A DNA stretch of 64,000 nt from Nocardioides potassii. GTDB taxonomy: Bacteria > Actinomycetota > Actinomycetes > Propionibacteriales > Nocardioidaceae. This document shows, in pieces, positions 34,196 through 42,573 of this stretch; positions within the stretch are counted from its first letter, which is position 1, and each line of letters begins with the position of its first letter. Under the pieces are notes generated by a model. The model was not told the origin of the DNA. It searched no databases and saw only the letters and a program-made list of their open reading frames with translations. The DNA is taken from assembly GCF_021648885.1 (NCBI RefSeq), contig NZ_JAKJHZ010000007.1, positions 1 through 64,000 on the forward strand, read 5' to 3'. Made by a program: the position numbers and the translations under genes.

Positions 34196-34914
34196 AGCTC
34201 TCGCGTCTACTGGGGGGTGCGTCGGGCCGAACGAGAGGCAATGGCACCTTAGGGAGAGCGAGATGGTCCGGGCTATTGCTGATGCGTGGCGCGTGCCGGC
34301 GCTCGGCGGCCACGATCGCCAGACCGGCCGCATCGACTCTCTCGCGGAGGCCGCGGGCAGGAATGGCGTCGACGCGCTCCTCATCTTCAGCTTTGCATGT
34401 ACGTCTGAGTCTCGGCGCTCGATACGACCGCTAGAAGACGTCCACCGTGTAGAAGGTCGCGCTAAGCGCGGAGGCGATGTAGGCCACGAGTCGTCGTACG
34501 CGGGTGAGCATCTGGAGGGGGCTGGCCACCGGGGACGCCGTCCGGGCCCAGGGTGCGTGCGACGATGACCACCGCTGCGGCTCGGTCCGGCGGTGGACCA
34601 CTCCAGCGGAGTCATGTCGTCCGCTACCTTCTTGTTACTTTTGCTACTTCCGTCGCATCTGATGGGCACCCTCGCAGGTTGAGGTCCGCCGACACGTCAA
34701 GACCGGTCCGCCTGCCCTCTTCGAGCTCCGCGCTTCAGGGCTTGGGTTCGCCCCCTTGCCTGGCGGGCCGGCCCCGCCGGCGAATCAGGAATCCGCACGT
34801 TTACCCAAGTTCGTGGCCCACCGACGGGTCTTGTCGAGCTGCTGCAACCAAGTCGGATTGCGTCACAGCCATCTGAGGGAGCACGAACATCTCAGCCCCG
34901 CACACCAGAGAGGT
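34196..34914. other. About 700 bp with no confident gene
   Basis: No intact gene is convincing. The minus strand at 34431-34511 (or 34529 with GTG) reads MLTRVRRLVAYIASALSATF and ends YTVDVF, a possible small peptide or gene remnant without a ribosome binding site. GC-rich palindromic DNA occurs at about 34760-34782, and one copy of the 10-mer GAATCCGCAC at 34789. Confidence 0.5.
34789..34798 (+). repeat. GAATCCGCAC, left copy flanking the recombinase pair
   Basis: An exact 10-mer found again at 37436-37445, just outside the other end of the two recombinase genes. It could mark an element end but may be chance. Confidence 0.35.
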
Positions 34915-36378
34915 ATGACCTACTACACGACTGACCAGCAGCCATCGAGCTGCCCCACCGAGCACACCGTGGGCGACGAGGACCAGAGCAGTCCAACGCT
35001 CGCGCAGGACCACTCAAAGGAAAGGGAAGAGCTAGTATTTTTCCCTTCGCCCGAGCCCCGCGATGAGGACGTAAACGTCCTTACAGTGGAGCGCATGACG
35101 CCCGCAGGGGCACCGCCGGTCCCCCACCTCGTCGGCCATCCGGTCGACCATCCCGCGGACCGCGCAAACCGCCGGGCGGCGGGCCGGGAGGGCGATCGCG
35201 GTGACGGCCCGAACGCGTCGCGGCAGGTCGTGTTCGCGGGTGCGGCGCCGGCCGACCGCGTCGACTCGTTCCTGGCGGAGGCCTCGCGTCGGCGCGCCGC
35301 TGCGGCATCGGGTGAGCGAACGACGAGGCCGACGGACTGGGTGGAGGCCGAGCCGGCCCTCGTGCAGCAGTTGCTCGCGCGACGCAACCCCGTCGACCGT
35401 GCGTTGGCACGCTCGAAGGAGGGCCTCACCCGCGACAACGTGCGCTACATCTTGCGGCTCGCGTGCGCCCGCCTTCGAGGAATCGAGGACCACCGCTCCC
35501 TGAGCTACGACGACGTTCGCAACTACCCCTGGCACGAGCTGAGCGTCGACCAGGCGGCCGACTACCGACGACTCGTCTACCGCCTCTACGCCAAGCAGTC
35601 CACGCGCAACGACCAGGTATGCGCGATCCGTCGCGTCGTCATCCAGTGCTTCAAGGCCGGACTCATCAGCGCACTGCGACGCGACTACCTCCTGGAAGAG
35701 CTCTACACGATCGCGCCCGGCCCGTCCTCCAAGCGCCGCCGCCTCACCTCCGACGAGATCACCGCCCTGCTTCACGCCTGCGAGACCACGGGCACCGCCA
35801 TGGCGCAGGCTCGGAACACCGCCATGGTCGCGGTGTTCCGGACCTCCGGGATGCGCATCAGCGAGCTCTCGGCGCTGGACCTCGACGACTGGGACCGGGA
35901 GGCAGACACCCTCTTCCTGGCGCAGACCAAGAACGGGAAGGACCACCTCGTGTTCCTGCACCCGGACGCGGTGCCCTACCTCGAGCGCTGGGTGCGCATG
36001 CGGGGCGACTTCGAGGGCCCGCTCTTCTCGCCCGTGCGCATCGGGGCCGATCCAACGCGCCACCTGGACACCAGGAGCATCCGTTACATGCTGGGCACCC
36101 GGGCGAGGAAGGCTGGCATCGCGCCGTTCGGCTCGCACGACTTCCGCCGCACGTTCGCCACCGAGTTGCTGCGCACCCACGACGTGGCGCTCGTGGGCAA
36201 GCTGCTCAATCACTCGAAGCCGGCCAGCACGCTGGTCTACGACCTCTCCGGCGAGGAGGAGCAGCGCGAGGCGGTCGGACGACTCGAGTTGCCGGGGCTG
36301 CCGGACCCGGGCGCCACTCCCGGACGCCATGCCGTGGGCATCACTCCTGAGGATGGCGCGCCGGAGGTCTCGGCATGA
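34915..36378 (+). CDS. Tyrosine recombinase, first of a tandem pair
   Basis: About 487 residues if started at 34915; the ATG at 35095 is a good alternative because the first 110 residues look disordered. The catalytic set is complete: Arg in RTSGMRISELSALDL, Lys in AQTKNGKDHLVFL, HDFRRTF, His in KLLNHSKPASTLVY and the Tyr that follows. Its end overlaps the next recombinase gene (ATGA). Adjacent recombinase pairs are typical of Tn554-like and other site-specific transposing elements rather than of housekeeping XerC/D. Confidence 0.85.
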   Translation: MTYYTTDQQPSSCPTEHTVGDEDQSSPTLAQDHSKEREELVFFPSPEPRDEDVNVLTVERMTPAGAPPVPHLVGHPVDHPADRANRRAAGREGDRGDGPNASRQVVFAGAAPADRVDSFLAEASRRRAAAASGERTTRPTDWVEAEPALVQQLLARRNPVDRALARSKEGLTRDNVRYILRLACARLRGIEDHRSLSYDDVRNYPWHELSVDQAADYRRLVYRLYAKQSTRNDQVCAIRRVVIQCFKAGLISALRRDYLLEELYTIAPGPSSKRRRLTSDEITALLHACETTGTAMAQARNTAMVAVFRTSGMRISELSALDLDDWDREADTLFLAQTKNGKDHLVFLHPDAVPYLERWVRMRGDFEGPLFSPVRIGADPTRHLDTRSIRYMLGTRARKAGIAPFGSHDFRRTFATELLRTHDVALVGKLLNHSKPASTLVYDLSGEEEQREAVGRLELPGLPDPGATPGRHAVGITPEDGAPEVSA

Positions 36379-37421
36379 GCGACGGGACTCGACACCAGAT
36401 CGCGCAGAAGACCGGCCGTGCGGCTGGGTACCTCGCTTCACCCGGTGACAGGCCGCACGGTGTCGACGACGTCGAAGCCGAGACTCTCGCTCTGCGCGCC
36501 GCCGCGCTTCGCAGGTTCCGCGGGAGCTACCGCCACAACCTCAACAGCGAGAGCACCATGCTCGGGGCACTGCGCCGCATCGCCAGCGTCTTCAGCGACG
36601 GCCGCTACGACGAGCACACCTTCCCGTGGGAAGTCCTGGTCGACGAGGATCTGGCCGACCACGTCTGGTCCACCGTCGGGCAGCAGTACTCCCGCAACAC
36701 CGCAGTCAAGGACGCATCGGCACTCCGGTTGATGCTCAAGGCGTGCTACCAGGTCGGCCTGCTCACCCACGACGAGTACGCGCTCGCTCGCTCCTTCGAC
36801 GCCCGAGGCGTCGGGAAGCCTCGGCCCCCGGCAGGTCACTATCTCAGCAGCGCCGACATCGCGAAACTCGTAGAGGCCTGCGCGTCCGGTCGCGGGAACA
36901 CGGTCACCCGGGTCCGCGACACCGCCCTGGTCCTGACTTTGGCCAGCACGGCAGCCCGCGGCGTGGAAGTCACGGGAGCACGCCTCGAGCACCTCTACCC
37001 CGAGCACCGCCGCGTGTGGCTGCAGCGCACCAAGAGCAACAAGCCGCGAGACGCCTGGCTGCACCCTTCCGCCGTGGTGGCGCTGCGTCACTGGGTCGAC
37101 GAACGCGGAGACCGGCCCGGGCCGCTGTTCGTGCCCCTGTCGCGGACACGCCCGCTCGTGCACCGCGGGGAGATGAGCACCCTGCAGGTCTGGAAGATCC
37201 TCCGCGACCGTTCCTTGGAGGCAGGCCTGCCGCACACGACGCCGCACGACTTGCGCAGGTTCGTTGTCAGCAGCCTCCTCGACCACACCGACCTTGCGAT
37301 GGTCGCCCGGATCGTGGGACACACCAACCCCGCCACCACCGCCCTGTACGACCGCCGGCCCGGCATCGCCCAGGCCGCAGCGGTCGCGAGCCTCAGCCTG
37401 CCCACCATCCCCGCGCCCTGA
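36375..37421 (+). CDS. Tyrosine recombinase, second of a tandem pair
   Basis: A 348-residue recombinase. N-terminal SAM-like domain (RRFRGSYRHNLNSESTMLGA), then the catalytic Arg in ASTAARGVEVTGARL, Lys in RTKSNKPRDAWL, HDLRRFVVSS, GHTNPATTALY with His and nucleophile Tyr. All catalytic residues are present. It is co-translated with the preceding recombinase, so both probably act at one synapse on the same element. No third recombinase is present. Confidence 0.87.
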   Translation: MSDGTRHQIAQKTGRAAGYLASPGDRPHGVDDVEAETLALRAAALRRFRGSYRHNLNSESTMLGALRRIASVFSDGRYDEHTFPWEVLVDEDLADHVWSTVGQQYSRNTAVKDASALRLMLKACYQVGLLTHDEYALARSFDARGVGKPRPPAGHYLSSADIAKLVEACASGRGNTVTRVRDTALVLTLASTAARGVEVTGARLEHLYPEHRRVWLQRTKSNKPRDAWLHPSAVVALRHWVDERGDRPGPLFVPLSRTRPLVHRGEMSTLQVWKILRDRSLEAGLPHTTPHDLRRFVVSSLLDHTDLAMVARIVGHTNPATTALYDRRPGIAQAAAVASLSLPTIPAP

Positions 37422-37435
37422 GGCGCACCCAGCTT

Positions 37436-37445
37436 GAATCCGCAC
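37436..37445 (+). repeat. GAATCCGCAC, right copy flanking the recombinase pair
   Basis: Matches 34789-34798 exactly, 14 bases after the second recombinase gene. Confidence 0.35.
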
Positions 37446-37619
37446 ACGTTGCCGTAAGCGCGGACCACCGCCGGCGACGCAGCGTCTCTCGCTGGCGACC
37501 ACTGCGAGCCGTGACGGCGACCGCGAGTCAGACGGCGCCGCCACGTACGGACAGCAGGCCGGCATCGCGCTGCCGTGATGAGGTGTGTGTCGCGACGCGA
37601 TGCCCCTACCATCGGGCAC

Positions 37620-37877
37620 ATGGCGCTGAGCCCGGACGACGTCACGATGCTAGACACGCACGCGCGCCAGGTCGGCGAGGCGGTCGGCTGGGACCTGCGG
37701 TTCGTGCAGGCACCGGCTGGGAACCACTTCGCCATCACCGCCGACGGGCAGCTCGTCCACGGCCCCTTCCCGCTCGACGAGCTGTCGGTCCACGACGCCC
37801 GCATGGAGCTGGACATGATCGCGACCGGCGGTCGGCGCATCGTGAAGGACGACGAGGGGATTGTCCGGCTGCTGTAG
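37620..37877 (+). CDS. Hypothetical protein, 85 residues
   Basis: From the ATG at 37620, MALSPDDVTMLDTHARQVGE and then a small alpha/beta body (WDLRFVQAPAGNHFAITADG) ending RRIVKDDEGIVRLL. Coding bias is good. It has no recognised family and stands alone between the recombinases and a convergent acetyltransferase. Confidence 0.65.
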   Translation: MALSPDDVTMLDTHARQVGEAVGWDLRFVQAPAGNHFAITADGQLVHGPFPLDELSVHDARMELDMIATGGRRIVKDDEGIVRLL

Positions 37878-37949
37878 CCGCGTGCCGGGCGGCGGCGCGC
37901 GTGCCCGTGACGGTGACGGACGTACGCCGACCCACACCGCGTCGGAGGC

Positions 37950-38531
37950 TCAGCGCCCGTCGGCCGCCCGATCCAGTTCTCGGACCTGCACGCCTAGTTG
38001 CCGGTCATAGAGCTCATGCACCGCATCGTAGTAGTCGGTAGTCCTGCCCCGGTGCGTCATGTCCAGGCGACGACAGACGGCCTGCGAGGCAGTGTTGTTC
38101 GGGTGCGTCACTGCGATCACTCGCGACAGTCCGCGCTCGGAGGCGTCCTGAAGCACCGCCCTCGCCGCTTCGGTGGCGTAGCCGTTGCCCCAGGCGGCGG
38201 GGTGGAGATGCCACCCGATCTCGACCTCAGGTTCTCGCGGCTCCTCGTCTGGGGCGGGCGCTTGGGCGCTTGACCTGGTGGCCGGCTTGAGCAGCAGATT
38301 GCCGACTGGTCGTCGGTTGGCCGCCACGGTGATGACCCATATGCCATGCACGGGGTGGTCGAGGGCCTGCCGGCGGGCGATGGAGGCAAGGGCCTCCTCG
38401 CGGGTCGACATCGCGGCCTTGCCGTAGAGGAACCGGACCACCTCAGAACGCGATTCCAGGTCGAGGAGGAACTCCGCGTCGCCGACCGTCCAAGGTCGAA
38501 GCAACAGCCGCTCGCTACTGATGGTGCGCAT
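37950..38531 (-). CDS. GNAT acetyltransferase, RimJ-like
   Basis: A 193-residue protein with the N-terminal RimJ/RimL start TISSERLLLRPWTVGDAEFL, core strand EIGWHLHPAAWGNGYATEAA containing the acetyl-CoA loop (here W-G-N-G-Y-A, equivalent to Q/RxxGxG/A), and RVIAVTHPNNTASQAVCRRL. It transfers an acetyl group from acetyl-CoA, probably to a protein N-terminus or small amine. The substrate is not predictable. Confidence 0.88.
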   Translation of the reverse strand: MRTISSERLLLRPWTVGDAEFLLDLESRSEVVRFLYGKAAMSTREEALASIARRQALDHPVHGIWVITVAANRRPVGNLLLKPATRSSAQAPAPDEEPREPEVEIGWHLHPAAWGNGYATEAARAVLQDASERGLSRVIAVTHPNNTASQAVCRRLDMTHRGRTTDYYDAVHELYDRQLGVQVRELDRAADGR

Positions 38532-38599
38532 GACGCGACGGTAGTTGACGCGTCGTCACGGGCGACAAGTGCGCTGCCTGCTACCTCATCGGTGGCAGG

Positions 38600-39118
38600 T
38601 CACTGCTTGCTCGAGTCGGCGAAAGCAGCCCGCGAGGACGCCGGGACCCACAACAGCAGCAGGGCGGTGATCTCGAGGACGAAGGAGCTGGCTTGGACGG
38701 CGATCACGGCATTCGCGTACCCGGGCAGCTGGGCCACCGTGATCGGAAGCGTCAGGTGGACGAGGATCTGAAGCACCAGCAGCGCCGTCAGCACTATCCG
38801 CGCACGGCGCCGTCCAGGGGTCAACATTCGTGCGCGATTGCTGAGCACGACGGCTAGGACCGCGTGCGGGACAGCCGACTGGAGCAGTAGCCCTCGCGCC
38901 CGTGAGTCAATCGCGGCCTGCGTGAGTGCGGGATGACGAGAGGCGACGCCGGCTGCCAGCGCGTCTTGGTGCAGCAGCAGCAGAACGAGCGCCGCAACGT
39001 GGATCGCAGCGACGCCCCACACGGCTCGCCGCGCCCAAACCAGGGCCCTAGGCAGCGCTCGATCCGCAGTTTTGGGTCTAACGGGCGTCACGCTGGCAGG
39101 TGACATGCTTCGGCTCAT
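38600..39118 (-). CDS. Four-helix membrane protein divergent from TetR
   Basis: A 172-residue protein with four hydrophobic segments (AVWGVAAIHVAALVLLLLH, SAVPHAVLAVVLSNR, IVLTALLVLQILVHLTLPI, AVIAVQASSFVLEITALLLL). Function unknown. It is divergent from a TetR gene 40 bases away, with a palindromic operator between them, so it is probably the regulated target. Confidence 0.72.
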   Translation of the reverse strand: MSRSMSPASVTPVRPKTADRALPRALVWARRAVWGVAAIHVAALVLLLLHQDALAAGVASRHPALTQAAIDSRARGLLLQSAVPHAVLAVVLSNRARMLTPGRRRARIVLTALLVLQILVHLTLPITVAQLPGYANAVIAVQASSFVLEITALLLLWVPASSRAAFADSSKQ

Positions 39119-39144
39119 AACCTGGGGTCCTTTCCATTACGGAG

Positions 39145-39156
39145 TGTAACGTTACA
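39145..39156. promoter_or_regulatory. TetR-type operator TGTAACGTTACA
   Basis: A perfect 12-bp palindrome between divergent genes, 2 bases before the TetR ATG at 39159. TetR regulators bind such palindromes to repress themselves and the divergent gene. Confidence 0.7.
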
Positions 39157-39158
39157 TC

Positions 39159-39779
39159 ATGTCCGAGATTAGCAGCACGCCCGGCCGCAAACGAAATCCA
39201 CTGATCGACGAGGCGATCTTGGAGGCCACGCTCGACGAGCTGGCGGAGCGCGGGTACCTCAACCTGACTATGGATGCGGTGGCGCGGCGGGCCGGCGTGG
39301 GACGTCCGACGGTTTACCGCCGCTACCCGAACAAGCCGGCACTGGTGCTGGCGGCATGCACATCAGTGGCCGCCCGGCACGTGCCGTCTCCGAACACAGG
39401 CTCGTTGGGCGGCGACGTCGAGGTGCTTCTGGCCGATCTGACCAGGGTGTTCACCCGAACGCGCGCCGCCCAGATCGTCCCGGCGCTGCTGTCCGCCCGC
39501 GACGAGCACCCAGAGCTCGGAGCGGCGGCTGAGGCGGTCTGGGACGAGCGTCGGCGAGCGATGCGTGAAGTGCTCGAGCACGCACGGACGCGCGGCGAAG
39601 TCGACTCCAACCTCGACATCGAGATCGCCATCGACCTCCTCTACGGACCGCTGTACCTGCGACTACTGGTCACCCAGGCGCCGATTACCGGACAACTCGC
39701 TTCGGGCCTGGCAGACATGGCGCTGGCAGGACTGACAGTTCGCCGAGCAGAGAACGGACTGGAAGCGAAGGAACGGTAG
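39159..39779 (+). CDS. TetR family transcriptional regulator
   Basis: A 206-residue protein with the N-terminal TetR HTH: LIDEAILEATLDELAERGYL, then TMDAVARRAGVGRPTVYRRY, PNKPALVLAAC. The C-terminal helical domain ends ELLAGLTVRR-like. It is predicted to repress itself and the divergent membrane protein gene through the palindrome immediately upstream. It lies 3 kb from mftA and behind another operon, so it is not obviously MftR. Confidence 0.92.
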   Translation: MSEISSTPGRKRNPLIDEAILEATLDELAERGYLNLTMDAVARRAGVGRPTVYRRYPNKPALVLAACTSVAARHVPSPNTGSLGGDVEVLLADLTRVFTRTRAAQIVPALLSARDEHPELGAAAEAVWDERRRAMREVLEHARTRGEVDSNLDIEIAIDLLYGPLYLRLLVTQAPITGQLASGLADMALAGLTVRRAENGLEAKER

Positions 39780-39800
39780 TCACCGACTAGTGACATAGAC

Positions 39801-39823
39801 GTATACCTCAGATTGAGGTATAC
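39801..39823. promoter_or_regulatory. Palindromic operator before thioredoxin-like/PadR operon
   Basis: GTATACCTCA-GAT-TGAGGTATAC: two exact 10-bp arms around 3 bases, ending 8 bases before the ATG at 39832. As the operon encodes a PadR regulator, this is its likely autoregulatory site. Confidence 0.7.
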
Positions 39824-39831
39824 AGGTAACC

Positions 39832-40896
39832 ATGATCCTCCTTCACGCCAACGGCTCATTCGAGCTTCCAGACTCCTTCACACCCACTTCGACGCCTCTT
39901 CCACCCGGTTCGTCCCGACCGCTTTGGGTGGAGGCAGGAACCCTCGAGGACGGCCTTGGATGGGTGCTCAAGCCCCAAGGGGTGTGCATCGACGACGCGT
40001 GCGTGCCCCTCATTCCTCGCGACGAGTTCGTAGACGTAGATGGCCGTGTCAACGTGACGGCTCTCGCGGAACGCACCGGTCGCCCCCTGGTCGTCGACCA
40101 ATCGACCGGCATCGCTTCCCTCGGGGAGCCCGCCGGCGAGGAGTCGACAGTCACGAGTGTTGCTCCGGGACAGGTCGTCCTGGACTTGGTCGGCGGCGGT
40201 CAGCTCGACCTTTCGCATCTCAGAGGGAGAAAGGTTCTCCTCGCGGCGTGGGCGTCGTGGTGCCTGTGCCGTCACGACCTTGCAGGGTGGGAGGAGGAGT
40301 ACCGCGCGCTGCGACCGCACGGCCTCGAGGTGGTGTCAGTCGCGCTCGACGAGCGGGCCGCGGACACCCTGCCGTGGCTGGAGGAGGCGGAGGCCAGTCA
40401 CCACGCCTGCGTGGATCCCCGGCACCGGGTGGCCGAGGTGTTCGGCATGGTCAACGTTCCGATGGTGGTGTGGATCGACGAGGCGGGCGATGTGGTGCGG
40501 CCCGCCGATACGCAGTTCGCCACCGAGCACGGCGCGGCGGTGAGTGGTCTGGACTGGCGCGGCGCACGCGCGGCCTTGCGGCGGTGGGTGCTGGACGGAG
40601 ACTCAGGAGTCACCGAGGACACCCACGCACCGGAGGCGTCCTACGAGGAGCAGCTTGCGCGGGCCCACTGGCGAATCGCCGGCGTGTTGCTCGAGCGTGA
40701 CGACCGAGAGGGAGCTGCTCGCCATCTCGAAGCAGCGGGGGAAGCGGCGCCACACGATTTCACGATCAGGCGCGCCGGCCTCAAGCTTCGCGGCGAGGAC
40801 CCCTTCGGGGAACTGTACTGGGACATGCGTGAGTCGTTGCTCGCCAGCGGCGGTGCTGTGTACCGGCCGCTCCCAGACTGGCAGGGCCGGCGATGA
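39832..40896 (+). CDS. Thioredoxin-fold protein with altered active site
   Basis: A 354-residue soluble protein. The N-terminal about 100 residues contain a beta-rich domain with two Cys (GVCIDDACVPL). A redoxin domain follows (about 115-260): QLDLSHLRGRKVLLAAWASW then CLCRHDLAGWEEEYRALRP, with a cis-Pro-like NVPMVVWIDEAG. TlpA/ResA proteins have WCxxC. Here the two Cys are separated by a single residue (C-L-C), as if one residue were lost. The C-terminus is TPR-like helical (LARAHWRIAGVLLERDD). It may be a redox sensor rather than a reductase. It overlaps the PadR gene by 4 bases. Confidence 0.7.
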   Translation: MILLHANGSFELPDSFTPTSTPLPPGSSRPLWVEAGTLEDGLGWVLKPQGVCIDDACVPLIPRDEFVDVDGRVNVTALAERTGRPLVVDQSTGIASLGEPAGEESTVTSVAPGQVVLDLVGGGQLDLSHLRGRKVLLAAWASWCLCRHDLAGWEEEYRALRPHGLEVVSVALDERAADTLPWLEEAEASHHACVDPRHRVAEVFGMVNVPMVVWIDEAGDVVRPADTQFATEHGAAVSGLDWRGARAALRRWVLDGDSGVTEDTHAPEASYEEQLARAHWRIAGVLLERDDREGAARHLEAAGEAAPHDFTIRRAGLKLRGEDPFGELYWDMRESLLASGGAVYRPLPDWQGRR

Positions 40897-41474
40897 TCAA
40901 GTTAAACCTCGCCACCCCGGTCGTCCTCGGGATGATCGAAGCCGGTCACCGCACCGGGTATGCCATCGCCCAGGCAGTCGCCCGTTCCACGGCCCACTTC
41001 TGGCCAGCCGGCCAGAACGCGATATACCCCGAGCTGAAGCGACTGCTGGATGACGGCCTTCTCACCGCCACTCCGGACGCCACCGGCGGACGCCGACGAG
41101 ACCATCACGCGCTGACCGGGACCGGCCTCGCCGTCCTGGAGAAGTGGCGAAGCGACACGCAAGACCTCCGCATCGAGCAGCGCGACGAAGCCCTGCTGAA
41201 GCTTCACTTCGGCGACGCCATGACAGTGGGACAGGCGAGGGCACTCCTGGAGGCCGCCATGCAGCACCGGCTCAATCGCCTCGCGCAGCTCCGCGAGATC
41301 CGGCCCGATCCCGAGGGCGACCGCCCGGCCGCCTTCGTCACCTGGCGCACCGGGGAGGCGAGCCTGCTGCACGCCGCGAACTGGTACCAGCGTCTCCTTG
41401 AGCACCTCGCCGACCAACCACCGCACGCCCTGGCGATGCCGGTCCTGTCAGCCGCCCTGCAGGAGGTCTCGTGA
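40893..41474 (+). CDS. PadR family transcriptional regulator
   Basis: A 193-residue protein with the PadR winged helix: LATPVVLGMIEAGHRTGYAI, AQAVARSTAHFWPAGQNAIY, PELKRLLDDGLLTATPDATG, followed by the helical C-terminal dimer domain. It is the middle gene of a three-gene overlapping operon and would bind the palindrome at 39801-39823. It is the closest regulator gene to mftA. Confidence 0.9.
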   Translation: MIKLNLATPVVLGMIEAGHRTGYAIAQAVARSTAHFWPAGQNAIYPELKRLLDDGLLTATPDATGGRRRDHHALTGTGLAVLEKWRSDTQDLRIEQRDEALLKLHFGDAMTVGQARALLEAAMQHRLNRLAQLREIRPDPEGDRPAAFVTWRTGEASLLHAANWYQRLLEHLADQPPHALAMPVLSAALQEVS

Positions 41475-41986
41475 GGCCGCGTATCGCTCCACTCGACCTC
41501 TCCTCCGACCTTGACCGGCTCGCCCGTCTCTACTCAGCGGTCTTCGCGGAACCGCCCTGGAATGCGGGACCAGATGAGATGGCCGACTTCATGCGTCGAC
41601 TGCCTACCGAAGCTCGCGCGGGCGCAGGCGGATTCGGGGCTTGGAGCACGGATGAGTTGATTGGATTCGCCTACGCAGTACCAACACCAACACCCTTCCC
41701 TGCCGGGCGGGCCTACGACCGGGTCGCGCAGGTCACTGACGTCGACAGACTCGTCGGTTGCTGGGAAGTCATGGAGCTAGCCGTAGACCCGGCGCAACGA
41801 GGCCGCGGCGTAGCGTCAGCCCTGTTGGACGCACTACTGGACGAGTACTCCCCGGCCTGGCTGCTAACCGCCACCGATGCCCCCGCAGTCCAGTTCTACG
41901 ACCGACGCTCCGATTTCCGGCGCACAGGTCAGGGCGAAGGCCTGGTGGTCTATGCAAGCACTTATCCAGCCGCGTCAGGAGTTTGA
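41471..41986 (+). CDS. GNAT acetyltransferase
   Basis: A 171-residue protein: DLDRLARLYSAVFAEPPWNA, GFGAWSTDELIGFAYAV and the acetyl-CoA loop ELAVDPAQRGRGVASALLDA with RGRGVA, then LLTATDAPAVQFYDR. The GTG at 41471 overlaps the PadR stop and has AGGAGG 4 bases upstream. Substrate unknown. It is the last gene of the PadR operon. Confidence 0.88.
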   Translation: MRPRIAPLDLSSDLDRLARLYSAVFAEPPWNAGPDEMADFMRRLPTEARAGAGGFGAWSTDELIGFAYAVPTPTPFPAGRAYDRVAQVTDVDRLVGCWEVMELAVDPAQRGRGVASALLDALLDEYSPAWLLTATDAPAVQFYDRRSDFRRTGQGEGLVVYASTYPAASGV

Positions 41987-42104
41987 GCCTCCGCTGCGGT
42001 TTCGCGAGGCCGTCCTCCCCTCTTTCCAGCCGTAGCGAGACGGGGCGCTTGTCGGGGATCGACTCAGACCAGCGGCGTTCTTCGACCCCACCGGGCTTCA
42101 CAAC

Positions 42105-42135
42105 GGCGACAATCGACGTTAATGTGGCGACAATC
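42105..42135 (+). promoter_or_regulatory. Phased direct repeat upstream of mftA
   Basis: GGCGACAATC occurs at 42105-42114 and again at 42126-42135, exactly 21 bp (two helical turns) apart. The matches extend to about 14 of 17 bases. It lies 29-59 bases before the mftA start, in the promoter position, and is a likely activator or repressor site for the mycofactocin operon. Confidence 0.6.
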
Positions 42136-42163
42136 ACCATTATTCCATGCCGGAGGTCGCGCG

Positions 42164-42298
42164 ATGCGAAGCACACAGACGGACACTGCTGATTGCGTCG
42201 AGCTCTCTGACGCAGACGAGAGTCGGGACGCTGTCCCGCTCGCAACGGACGACCTCATCGACGAGATCTCGATCGACGGAATGTGCGGCGTGTACTGA
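42164..42298 (+). CDS. mftA: Mycofactocin precursor peptide MftA
   Basis: A 44-residue peptide starting MRSTQTDTADCVELSDADES and ending in the signature IDGMCGVY. The C-terminal Val-Tyr is the part that MftC decarboxylates and crosslinks and MftE releases to become the redox cofactor mycofactocin. GGAGG stands 7 bases before the ATG. The stop overlaps the mftB start (TGATG). It is too short for automatic gene calling in many pipelines. Confidence 0.95.
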   Translation: MRSTQTDTADCVELSDADESRDAVPLATDDLIDEISIDGMCGVY

Positions 42299-42573
42299 TG
42301 TCCTCGCCGCTAGACCGGGCGTGGACACTTACACCCTCCGTCGCGATCAGGCCCGAAACCTTCGGGGGACTGGCGTACAACTTCAGCAACCGGAAGATGG
42401 TCTTCCTCAAGCGGCCGAAGCTTGTCGAGGTAGTGCGTCTCCTCGATCGCCACCCTGACGCCCGTTCGGCGCTGCGCGCCGCCGGCGTCCCGACTTGCGA
42501 TCATGTCGCCTACGGGCGCGCCGTCGAGCAGCTCGCAAGCTCTGACATGATCCGGCTGCGACGGCAGGTATGA
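42298..42573 (+). CDS. mftB: Mycofactocin precursor-binding chaperone MftB
   Basis: A 91-residue PqqD-like recognition protein: LTPSVAIRPETFGGLAYNFS, NRKMVFLKRPKLVEVVRLLD. It binds the MftA leader and presents it to MftC. Start and end overlap the neighbouring genes (TGATG, ATGA). Confidence 0.93.
   Translation: MSSPLDRAWTLTPSVAIRPETFGGLAYNFSNRKMVFLKRPKLVEVVRLLDRHPDARSALRAAGVPTCDHVAYGRAVEQLASSDMIRLRRQV

Noticed and set aside
34915..37421. Recombinase-in-trio (RIT) element
   Set aside because: Only two recombinase genes are present; no third lies on either side.
39159..39779. TetR gene as MftR, the mycofactocin regulator
   Set aside because: It is 2.4 kb from mftA behind another operon, and its own palindrome and divergent target explain it better.
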